From Aurelia coerulea (Eukaryota > Cnidaria > Scyphozoa > Semaeostomeae > Ulmaridae): a DNA stretch of 64,000 nucleotides. The position numbers and the translations under genes were made by a program. Each line of letters starts with the position of its first letter. Position 1 is the first letter of the stretch. The stretch spans positions 17,522,501 through 17,586,500 of the forward strand of contig CM076949.1 of assembly GCA_039566865.1 (NCBI GenBank). Direction: 5' to 3'. Under the pieces are notes generated by a model. It saw only the letters and a program-made list of their open reading frames with translations, made no database searches and was not told the DNA's origin. This document shows, piece by piece, positions 34,466 to 44,189 of the stretch.

Positions 34466-35011
34466 GGGACAGGGCAAAATTTATTATATTACATGGCCGG
34501 TGGAGAACAAAAATTCTTGCAAAAAAATCTGCTCGCCCTGTATGAAATTATTGCCAAAAAACCAACTGCCCCGTCACCCTTTCCTTAAAAAAATGTATTT
34601 GCCCCGTATTCATGAACAACAAATGTTGTATCGTACCACCGCACCGATGAATCAGCCAAAGACCATAAAAAAATCAATTCTTGCCTTTACGAGACTCTGT
34701 CAACGAAGAAATCAACTTTGAAGATGAAGAGAAATGACTGATGAATCGTTCTTGCAAGTAACTGACAAGGACATTTTGCGTCATGTTCATTCACATCCTT
34801 CCAAGCATTTCTCAACTTGCATGATCCACAATTTGGACAAACAATTAGCCATTTGATATTTCAAACTTCATCTTGAGCTTAAAAAAAGGTACTGCCTCGT
34901 TCATATTTGCTTTGTGAAAAGTGTTGACCCAGTTCTGTACAAGCTAAAAAAAGTAGTTGCCCCGTTACGTTTTGCACCGGCCATGTTATAGAATAAACTT
35001 TGCACTGTCCC
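34466..35011. mobile_element. MITE with GGGACAGGGCAAA termini
   Basis: GGGACAGGGCAAAATTTATT ... ACATGGCCGGTG at the left faces CACCGGCCATGT ... AATAAACTTTGCACTGTCCC at the right, an imperfect inverted repeat of about 40 bp. The interior repeats a TTGCCCCGT motif on A-rich sequence. No ORF of note. Confidence 0.75.
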
Positions 35012-35171
35012 TTATGCACAAATGAACCCTCCAACAATCTAAACATATAGCATCAATTTAGGATGATAAAAACCTTGAGAATAAAGTCCTACAGTCCTAT
35101 AACATTGAGCCATTGCTGCTCTTCTAGTGCATTGTTCTTTAGAGTCTAGCTCTCTGGGTGTACTTTTTTAC

Positions 35172-36107
35172 TACAGGATGTCCAAAAAAAAGTGCACCGT
35201 TTGAATGGCTACTGTGGAGGAGCCATAAATCTAATTTTCTTGTTTTGCAGACTCATGAATACAAGAGCTTCAACTTAGAGTTTGGCACCGAGTTTGTGTA
35301 AATCTGAAAAGTGGTTGCTGATTTATTGGGAAAGAAAGACACAATCACTCGTTGCTTCAAAACCAGAGGATTTTATCTCCGTACTTACCCTTAAAACTTG
35401 AATTTTAACATTACATGAACTTTACAGTTATGCCAGGAAACGCATTTGGGAGCAATAGACGATTACGGTAAAGATGGCGGCGAGGAAATTTTTACCAAGA
35501 TGCATTGCGTTCGAATAACGAATCTTTAACGATTCTATAGGAATTCGATTAAAGAACGCAATGCATCTTGGTAAAAAGTACCTCGCCGCCATCTTTAGCG
35601 TAATCGTCTATTGATGACCATATAACTGAAGAATATTGACCAAGCAGCATGCTGAACGCAATATTGTTGGTTTAAAACGATTTCATCACTTTTGAGAAGC
35701 AAAATATCTGATAGACGCATGCCATGGCTTGCAGCACTTGCTTGTGTTGCACATTACCATTCCTAGCAACCCTAGATATGTCCAATATTCTTCGTTGTCA
35801 CAAAATTCAATGTATGACTATCTGTCTCACTTATGAACATTAGAAAATAGGGCTAGGTATGTTTTTTTCAATCAATTTCGTTGATTTTAACGCAATGGAG
35901 AATAATGGATCCTCTGGTTTTGAGGCAGCCAACAATTTTGGCTTTCTTGTTCCATAAGTCAGCAACTATTGATTAGATTTACACACATTCGGTGTCAGCC
36001 TTTAATCTTAAGTCTTTTCTGTCAAGACTCTTAAAAACAGAGAAAGTTGATTTAGGGCTGCTCCGCAGAAGCCACTCAAACAGTGCACGTTTTATGGACA
36101 CCCTAAA
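35172..36107. mobile_element. Foldback DNA element, copy C (host of a nested MITE)
   Basis: The left end TACAGGATGTCCAAAAAAAA, then GTGCACCGTTTGAATGGCT, faces AGCCACTCAAACAGTGCAC and TGGACACCCTAAA. Arms extend about 220 bp, including AAAACCAGAGGAT and ATCCTCTGGTTTT. The TGTCC-A tip and the arm layout, with a CCTCTGGTTTT motif, match copies A and B. Another MITE sits inside at 35453. Confidence 0.75.
35453..35613. mobile_element. 161-bp hairpin MITE with paired AAGATGGCGGC motifs
   Basis: CAATAGACGATTACG and its inverse CGTAATCGTCTATTG close the element. Arms of about 65 bp are nearly perfect inverted copies, including AAGATGGCGGCGAGG and ACCAAGATGCATTGCGTTC. A second copy lies at 42395. AAGATGGCGGC is the YY1/Pho consensus and occurs once per arm. 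Confidence 0.88.
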
Positions 36108-36540
36108 AGTCTCGTCCTCATATCTGTAAAATTGATGAATCTATTGAGGGGGCATTTTGAGGGTTAACCACAAGGGTCCAAGGATCCAAAAAGCGCAGTA
36201 TTAATAGGGTTCGGTTTTTTTCTTTTAAATGATCTAGTGTTGGTGGCTCATGAATTTCTGCAGAGCTTTCTTGTAAGGTATGTCCTATATCTAAGGATCT
36301 GGAGATCTTTACCTTGCTTTTTATTGTAGGTTTATCGGAAAGATATCGGTTCGCATCTATCAAATATGCCTTCGGGGCATAGGTTGTCCTTGAAAATTAG
36401 GCATTGGAGGCATTCGGCCAAAATAAAAAATCAAGGAATCTACCTTCCCAATGGCTTCAAAGCTTGGCCAGTTTTTGCTAAGCCAGGATGATATTCTCGG
36501 TATGTGGGTAGACTGATATTAAAAATTCGTAGTAAAAACA

Positions 36541-37555
36541 CGGATTTCGGTGTTTTTTGTTGCATTTGTGGGTTTAATAGCATAGGGCTCAAATCTTTCA
36601 AATCTTTAAAAAGGTGGGTGTAAAATTCTATTCCATTTTTCTTTGAATTGAATGGCTTGAAAGGAACTTATAGTACTTTGCTGTAAATCTGCCGTGGAAA
36701 CTTTTTGATATCTTGATCTTTTTCAAAATGGCAGCAATTTAATGATTTTTGAAAAAAATTGATGGAAAATTTTGAAAACATTTAAATCATCGTAAACCCT
36801 CAACCAAAGGAGGAAAAATCATGTAACATTCAAGAAAACCATAGTTTATGAAGGCCTACAATATGGTGAAAAGCAGAAACCAGTATCTTTTCTGGTTTAC
36901 GATTTAGAAATTTGATGACGTCATAGCCTCAAATTTAATAAATGCTGCCATTTTGAAATTAATCAAGATATCAATAAATTTCCACGGCAGATTTACGGCA
37001 AAAAACGCTAAGTTCCTTCCAAGCTTTTTAATTCAAAGGAAACTGTAATAGAATTTTACACCGACCTATTTAAAGATTTGAGCCCTATGTTGGGTTTAAT
37101 ATGATGAGTCCGTTATTTAAGGCTATTTTTAAATTTTGTACCACGAATCATTTGTTTACATATTTTCGGCGGAGGTACAGCAATGAGCAGATCCTTGATC
37201 TGAGCAATGTTATTAAACTCAGGGGCAAACTTAGAGCTTGTCGATTGTCGATTGTCGATAAGTTTTCTTCAAAGGTGTTTGGAGTATGATGTTGTTCCTA
37301 AATTTATTTGGTGATCTCCAAGTTTATCTTTTCAGCAGTTGTTGGTGAGTTATGAACTTATTTCTTCCCTTTCCGGTTTTAAGATTAATTCGGTTTGCCT
37401 TACAGGATTTAACAGTTTTTCTCTTGTTACAGGCTTATTTTGGTTATTGTTTCTTTTACAGGAGTTAAGTATTCTTTCTACTGATTTCGATGTTTTTTGT
37501 TGCATTTATGGGTTTAATATGATGAGTCCGTTATTTAAGGCTATTTTTAAATTCG
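36541..37555. repeat. Direct duplication, one copy carrying a MITE
   Basis: GATTTCGGTGTTTTTTGTTG ... GGTTTAATA (36543-36579), then TGATGAGTCCGTTATTTAAG (from 37102), recur as one uninterrupted segment at 37483-37555. The copies differ at only a few bases outside the MITE. Confidence 0.75.
36580..37090. mobile_element. MULE-like MITE with 11-bp target duplication
   Basis: CATAGGGCTCAAATCTTT ... ACACC at the left faces the inverted copy ending GAGCCCTATG at the right. TGGGTTTAATA flanks both sides (36569-36579 and 37091-37101). The paralogous sequence at 37501-37530 has a single TGGGTTTAATA and no element, an empty site. A duplication of 9-11 bp suggests a Mutator-like transposase; none is encoded. 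A second copy is at 61994-62500. Confidence 0.82.
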
Positions 37556-38662
37556 TAGTTATTGCTATTGATAGACTGATGGACGCTATAACTATGACTT
37601 GGGGACGTTCACATTGAAAATTGGGACGAAATTGTTTCCTTTGACGTCACATCTGATGTGGAAATCATAGCAACACTGTGCGAAAAGCTGAGTGCTCCAG
37701 GCAATGGCGGATTGGCCTAACTTATTGGCTCAAGCCTCAGTTGATCAAACTTCTCAAAAGTCAGGTTTTGAGTGACGATAACAATGAACAAAAGCCAAAA
37801 GTATTCACATCAATGTTTTCTCAATCCAAGAATCAGCAAACTTTTCAGTTTCAATCACGATTTCCTCATTTTGATGGCCACTTAGCTCCTGTAAGCTCAC
37901 CACAGCTGAATAAAAAATTTCCAACTACCGAGAGTTGCCATAACTACGAATTAACCTCGTTTCGACGTGAACAGAAAATCGGTGCCCTCTTGGTTTCTTT
38001 TCGTCCCACTTTTTTATGTAAAAGTCCATCATAAGTCCCAGTTTGAGGAAAAAATATGTTGTTGTTATTGTTGTTGAAATTGTTGTTGTTGTTGTTGCGA
38101 TAACGGGACTATTTCGTGAGTCTAGTGCGTGGGTAGGGTTCTTTTTGCATTGTAATGTTAAGAAATCTTCTTTTGGAAATAGTATTCAGACGAGGAAATT
38201 CTTAGCAGAGATACCGGTGAATGCGAATGGGAACTGTTTCAAATAAAAATGATTCTTGAAGTCCTGAGGGACTATTCCCCGATGCATTATATATTTCTAT
38301 GTCCTTTGGGGTCAGCATTGTCTGCATTGTTTAGAGACGAAAAATGTTAACCAAAGAAGAGTGTATCATCAAGGGAGATTGCATCTTCCTTCCAACTTAT
38401 AATGAATTGTCTAAACTTTTAAGAATGAATATAAATTTCAAAATTTCACCGCATTGTTTAGAATGGTGCGTCCATCTTTTTTGTCGCGTTGAATTTGCTT
38501 CACAGCTTTCAATTCACGTGGAGAAGAAAGAACACAGCTGCTCCCTGGTTAGAAAGAACTTAGCAGTTTTAGAGGCTACTAAAAAGGGTAAATTACCTGA
38601 TTTTTTGTATTTTATTTGTAGACAATGCAATGTAACAACAAGCTATACGTGTGCAACTGCTA
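37556..38662. other. Intronic stretch, possible transposase relic
   Basis: Around 37608-37720 a frame reads WDEIVSFDVTSDVEIIATL and then breaks; this acidic style resembles the tail of pogo/jerky-type transposases, but the match is weak. A TTG-rich microsatellite lies at 38055-38099. A 116-codon ORF at 38344-38694 has no recognisable domain. Confidence 0.3.
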
Positions 38663-39150
38663 GTGGGAACGGGGGGGGGGTGGTTCTTTCATAGTAAAGG
38701 TACCCGGGGATGTGCCGCGAGTACCTGGGGATATACTTGTCAGATTTATATTCTAGCCAAAGGCATACTTTTTTTGCAATTTTGGTCCAGCCAAGATCTA
38801 GCCAAGGGTATGCTAATTGGCACTACTGGTCTGGTAAACGGTCATGTTTTCAGCTAATATTTGTTTTGATTTCTAACCACCCCTTTTTAGTCGATAATAA
38901 TCTAGTAGATGAAACAAATCAACCTTTTTGTAAATGAATTAATCAATTGCCAAGTTCAAACTAAAAATTAGAGCTGCATGTTGATTCGAAAGGCTCGGAA
39001 ATGAATTTAGGCAAGGGTATCCTTTTTCAATATTCATTTAGCCAAGAGTATCATTTTTTGGAAAAATTAATCTAGCCAATGGTACCATTTTGAAGATGCT
39101 TGCGGCAGACCCCTACCTAAAATTTAGGCAAAAACCCTCCCGTACCAGTG
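38663..39150. mobile_element. MITE with internal TAGCCAAGGGTA repeats
   Basis: The left end (GTGGGAACGGGGGG, then GATGTGCCGCGAG) faces the right end (CTTGCGGCAGACCCC ... CCCTCCCGTACCAG), an imperfect inverted repeat of about 50 bp. CTAGCCAAGGGTA and close variants occur several times inside, in both halves. No coding capacity; limits are approximate. Confidence 0.6.
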
Positions 39151-39324
39151 GGATAACCAAATGGTATATTCCTTGCCTATGAAACTTATGGCACTAGCAG
39201 AGAGAAGAACAAGAGGAAGCGACGCCTTCAAAAGGAGTCATATAAGGGCATGCATACAGTAGGCAATGAGTTTACCTTTCTGTCAAGGGCAAGACCAATT
39301 TTAGAATAGCTTAGCCTCTAAACG

Positions 39325-39500
39325 GCAGGATACTTCCCACCATCGCTACGGGAACGAGAAATGGTCTCACCCTCAGCTAATAATTGATACTTCTAACTAT
39401 CAAAGGTAAAGGAAAGCAGTCAATGCATAGAAATGATGCTTTCAACGGTCAAAGATACTGCCAACTATCAATAGGTGATACTTCCGACCATCAAAGACTT
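39325..39500. repeat. Short interspersed motif GATACTTCCNACNATCAAAG
   Basis: Four decaying copies occur near 39329, 39387, 39451 and 39476, with irregular spacing. Origin unknown. Confidence 0.45.
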
Positions 39501-39521
39501 TTCAAACCATGCGTGGAAAAA

Positions 39522-39600
39522 TTTCGCGCCGCACCGATGACAGCCTGCCTTTGGCAATCCTTTGCTCGCACGCAATCACATCTGTCCAGCGTTTCGCGCC
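39522..39600. promoter_or_regulatory. Two E2F-like motifs (TTTCGCGCC)
   Basis: TTTCGCGCC occurs at 39522-39530 and again, same strand, at 39592-39600. It matches the E2F consensus TTTSGCGC. The site lies in intron 1, about 1.5 kb from the start codon of the giant gene. Function is inference only. Confidence 0.35.
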
Positions 39601-39730
39601 ATTTTCACCATAGGCAAGTCCGAAAGGAAGAAACCGTAAACAAAAAAGGGCTATTGAAACTGCACTGGCCATTGCAAAAGGGAAATTACAATTATAAAAG
39701 TGAAGCAATGTGTTGCACTAGGTAGCTGTC

Positions 39731-40452
39731 TTTGAAATCATAATTGAAATGCTCTACCTGTTTCCAGAAAAGTCCATGGCCGCAGCCTCACATGAATTAA
39801 CGTGCCCCTTTTCTTCATAGTTGAAAAATCTTTGTGGAGGTCTGTTCTGGTAGTTGTTTTCACAAGGCCTAATCTCTTTCATGATGAATGAACCAATGCC
39901 ATTTTCTTTTTCTTTAACGTAACGCACGGTGAGCTCTCCATATAGCGAATCCTAATGAACTCTCGCTTTTAAGGACCCATTTTCAAGGAAATAATCCATT
40001 GAATACAAATTCGCGACCCAGTGAACCCTTGTCTAACGAGATGTGACTTATTCATGGTTTCTTTGAGGGTCCGTTTGTGTGGAGAGATCACTGCAGATCG
40101 GTTCTTTTATTCGTGTAGTTCCTTGTTAGTTTATTATTTTGTATTTAAAATATTTTCCTTAGTGTTAGTCCCGTATTAGTGTTTGTAGTAGTATTTAGGT
40201 TAAGTGTAATAGCTGCAGGGTTGCAATGTATTTTCATGCTCCTTGCGCTATCGTCTTGTAATGTTAATGTTTGTTATTAGATTGTAAATTTTAGAAGATT
40301 TCATAAAAAAAAATCTCTTTCAATTTTAGTGCTATTGCCTGTTGTATCATGTTTGTAATTATTCAATGTATTTGCACGATGATATGGAGAAAAGAAAGTT
40401 TGCCACAGCAATGGGAAAAGTTATATTAGTGATACATGAAGAATTGATTTAC
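39731..40452. other. Start of intron 1, possible retroposon tail
   Basis: No exon recognised. At 40120-40312 the sequence resembles a 3' untranslated tail ending in an A run (TTAGATTGTAAATTTTAG, then A-rich), perhaps an old LINE 3' end. Confidence 0.3.
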
Positions 40453-41117
40453 CTGGAAGGAACGGTTGCTGTTGTAGGGATGACAACCTGACCATAAATG
40501 ACATACCACGAAACAACTGGGTAGCCCAGTTTGCTACTTAGCGAACCATTTCTAGCATCTTCTCTCAACTTCAAAAGCTTTGGATCATTGGAGCTGATTT
40601 GGTAGCACGCAACGTGATGCTTGAGTAAAGTAGTTTCAGCAGAAGGTCCAGTGTAATCACCCGGTCCGGTGCCAATGAAAACTGGATCAGATAGACCAGT
40701 CGTATAGAAGGTTCCCCGGCCCTGAAATACAGAAATGTTTGCTGCAGAGAGTCCAGAATAATCAGCCATTTTCTGCTTCACTGCATTAATCTGTTCAGCT
40801 GACATTGCACTGAAATCTGCGCTGATGATAACAACTCCTTCGGTGACGTGGTTAGTGCTGCCACAATGAGCATGCATTTTTGCATCGTTTGCATCGCGTC
40901 GTCTTCGAGCATTTGCTTTTGATGGGCTTCCTCCATCTTCCCTTTGATAAATTCTTGACCTTGAAAGATTTGTTTTTGTATTTCTGAAGAAATCCTGACT
41001 ATCATCTGTTATCTCTATGTTGGAAACAACTTTTGATGATGCTTGACAATGGCAAACAAAAAAATTACATTCAATAATTAGCCAAATTAGAGCAAAGAGC
41101 TCTATTCGGTAGCACAT
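40453..41117 (-). CDS. Giant dystroglycan-module protein, exon 1 (signal peptide)
   Basis: The first coding exon has 221 codons plus two bases. The first ATG of the frame (41117-41115) opens a classical signal peptide: MCYR, a hydrophobic stretch of about 17 residues, then a likely cut near CHCQA-SS. The next 50 residues are polar and contain RRRRD, a furin-type site, so the N-terminus may be removed. An alpha/beta domain of the SEA/S6-like type follows (EGVVIISADFSAMSAEQINAV ... VSWYVIYGQVVI). The donor CCAG|GTAAAT leaves two bases (AG) that pair with the first base of exon 2, 20.7 kb away, to make Ser. The total of exons 1-4, without the extra base of exon 3, is 4,773 codons. A 5' untranslated exon may exist upstream. 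Confidence 0.82.
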
Positions 41118-42394
41118 CTTGAATGAGAGTAAGCAACCATTCGAAAAAGGCTAATACAAATACCAGGCAATTTCACATACTGGTATTAATAAAACCTGAA
41201 TTGAAGATTCCGCAGATTTAGATTTTATGAATAATGTTGCTTGTGTGAATGCGTTGACAAGTAGCGCGTAATTTATGACTACCAGGGGGTATTGCAGTTG
41301 TCAAAAGCCTAACGCAACGACGATTCACATATTCTGAAATATTCAAGACCAGTGGCAATGATCTTCTTTATGAAATACTACACCAACTATGAAATAAATC
41401 GATTTTCACCTTTATCTATATATGAACAAAATAAGGACTTGCATACCACGAGTGGAAAGGTCACATTGCTGAATGTCCTTGATGTCTTTTGCAACCCCAT
41501 ATTCATGGAAAGTTCACCTTCAGGAGAGGAAAAAACAAAATACGACCAAAGGACCAAACTTCTTTGCAAATTGCAAAGATCGAAAATTTGGGGTCAGAGT
41601 CTCTAGAGATCTAGATCTTCTACGAAATTGGGCAAATTCCAGCTCTTGCATCTTTTAAAAATGAACTAAAATCTTTGATTCTTAAAAAGTGCACACACAG
41701 ACTATGTTCTTAACAGTTTAAAAGAGATAACGATATATTATAACGGGTGAACCAAAGTAGCCTCTAAAATGAAAATTTTTTAAAAAGAATGGCTTTTGCA
41801 TCAAACATTTTGCATAGACGAGGTATTTATTAAAAAGCTACCAAGTGAACCAACATTATGTTCTTTTATTATAACGCAAATACCAGGCAGCATTATACTT
41901 TTCTAATTGGTTTGGCAACAATTGCTGGAATAAATCCCGCTTAAAAGATTCACAAAGCAAAAGAAAAATAGATCGATTTCTTGATTGGTAGAAAAAATGA
42001 TCTTTAGAAGCGACGAAAACAATATGAAAAATTCATATCCAAAATATCACTTCCAACATCTGTTCATTCCAAAATTTTTGCTTAGTCATTTAAATTAGCC
42101 GACCCGGGTTTGGAAACTTTTCATAGTCTACTTCACCCCCGTAGCTACAAAAGCATATGTGTGTAATCAGCAAAGACAAGCAATTAAATCTGTGAATATT
42201 TAGGAAGCACCTGTCGATGTTGGGGGGCCATTTCGAAGAAGATGCTCAATTTTAACACTCAGCATGCTCCAATCAAGCAACCAGCCCGAGCGTTTAGTCG
42301 TGGTCTGAAAATGATTTGAATGATTCAGGCATCCAATGCATACATAAAAACTAGGCTTATCTGTGCAATAAAAACAAGCATGTAACTACCAACA
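41118..42394. other. Region upstream of the giant gene
   Basis: The promoter of the giant gene should lie here, but no TATA box, CpG cluster or other landmark stands out. No gene or clear repeat was recognised. Confidence 0.4.
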
Positions 42395-42547
42395 GACAAT
42401 TACGCTAAAGATGGCGGCGATGAACTTTTTACCAAGATGCACTGCGTTCTTTAATCGAATTCTTATAAGATCGTTAAAGAATTGTTATTCGAATGCAATG
42501 CATCTTGGTGAAAAGTTCCTCGCCGCCATCTTTAGCGTAATTGTCTA
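42395..42547. mobile_element. Second copy of the ATGGCGGC hairpin MITE
   Basis: AGACAATTACGCTAAAGATGG at the left faces the inverted copy ending TTTAGCGTAATTGTCT. It aligns with 35453-35613 over its full length, including ACCAAGATGCA and both AAGATGGCGGC motifs. Confidence 0.87.
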
Positions 42548-42746
42548 TCAATTAACAGTGATGAAATTAAACCCATGGTGTGAAAGTAGTGTTATATTCT
42601 CACAGACCTTATGCTCTCCTTACCAAATATTTAGATATGGGGAGTGCGAAGGAGACTTCGCTGTTGTGGTAAGGAGAGTGGTTTTAAACGTGCGCTGCTA
42701 CTGAGGGAGGAGGGTGATTCGATTTCGAGTTCACCGATGTTCGTTA

Positions 42747-42903
42747 TTTCTTGAAGAGGGCTGAAACTGACTGCTACAAAGGTTTAAATATGACCCTTGG
42801 ACTGTGGGGGACTAGAACTAGTCCCAAGAGAGGCGATTTTGCAAAAGTTAGGCCCGTGGGACTAAAATATTTAAATTTCCGAGCATTCGGTCCTGTGAGA
42901 ATA
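42747..42903. repeat. 157-bp repeat, copy 1
   Basis: Identical over 157 bases to 48801-48957, in the same orientation. It contains a perfect inverted repeat, GGGACTAG AA CTAGTCCC. A frame open across both copies reads FLKRAETDCYKGLNMTLGLW and onward. AG precedes GGCTGAAACTG and GTGAGA follows TTCGGTCCT, so an exon is possible. Nature unknown: exon, ncRNA or short mobile repeat. Confidence 0.85.
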
Positions 42904-44189
42904 TTGTCTAAATCTTTGTCATTTTTGAAAATACATTGTTGTTAAAGTTTGATTCAGAAAACGAGCAGCAAACAGATAGCAAATACAAAAAATAGATAAA
43001 TGCAACGGTTGAAAAATTGAAAATGAATCATTCAAAGTACAAATTTACAAATCGACACTCCTAGATTGTCCCGAAATTTCCAGGTGCTAATACAGAAAAA
43101 AACCTTACTTACAATGATAATATCTGCAACTAAAATTTCAAAAAAGAAAATAGTCTTCCGTGAACACCTAATAGAATTCCATAAAGATTTTTTTAGATTT
43201 TCCCATACCTTGTAGAGACATGATGCAAATTCATTCTTTGTGCCCACGCCAACTGTAACCTATTTAACTGTAATGGCGCGAACTTAACAGCCATATGATC
43301 TATTAGATGATATCTCATAAAATTCCGTGAGAATAGTCGCTTTTTCTGAGCGACAGACATGCAGATCAACCCACTTTTGCAATAATTCGGGCTGCTTAAT
43401 TTCATCAGACCCACAAAAGCAAAGTTGCGAAATTCACATTTGATACATAATAAATCTTAAAGCGGTATCCCTTTTAGGTTTGTATAGCACGGGACAATGA
43501 TATTTTATTGTATACTCCGTAGTGATGTATTGAAAATTGCAATTCATGAGAGGAGCAATAATGCGCTCCTGATATATAGTACATAGTTACACTGTATATA
43601 AGTATAATATTCGCTGAGAATGTAGAAATGAAACCTTATACACTTTCCCGCAAAAAAATTGTCGATAGATTGTAAAAATAATACCATCGAGCCATGCTCC
43701 AATACTTTTGAACGCTGAATTCCGAAGAGTCGAGCTAGGGGGCTCTCCGTCAAAATGTCTATGGCAATAATTGCTGTTTTTATACTTTGCTTGATTTCTC
43801 CCACAGTATTTATATAAACCTTAAAAAGTCTCATGGCTATCTAAGTTTACTACCTAAAGATGTCATATTACTTGAAAAATAAATAGCAAATGAACAAATT
43901 AAAGAAATTAATAGGGTAAAAACAAAAGACCGGGATGCCCCCTAGCTTCGACCATTCGGAACCCAGCAGCATTAGAGCACCTAAATATCACTTGGATACA
44001 AGAATTTCTGTATTTCTTCACCGTTATGATTTGTTTAGTTCCATTTAGAGGTTTAACTAATTCAGTAGTGAAGTCAATGGACAATAAAACATGGGACAGA
44101 GAAAATTACTTATGAAGACCTTTCTAAAAAATTCCCCAGCCAACATATTAAACTGTAAAAAACCATATCACCACAAAAATCTGACGGCC
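42904..44189. other. Intergenic stretch, nothing recognised
   Basis: No ORF or repeat could be supported before the minisatellite begins. Confidence 0.4.

Larger units (their letters stand above)
19792..40452 (-). other. Intron 1 of the giant gene (20.7 kb)
   Basis: A phase-2 intron with donor CCAG|GTAAAT (40453/40452) and acceptor TTTTTTCAG (19792). It holds an entire Ty3/gypsy element in the same orientation as the gene, and at least ten MITE or foldback elements. No other convincing coding exon of the giant gene was seen inside it, although small exons could be missed. Confidence 0.75.

Noticed and set aside
38344..38694. A 116-codon ORF with several cysteines
   Set aside because: No recognisable domain, and it runs into the G-rich end of a MITE; not strong enough to call.
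39384..39725. A 113-codon ORF in intron 1
   Set aside because: It spans a decaying short repeat and the E2F-like motifs; composition is not protein-like.
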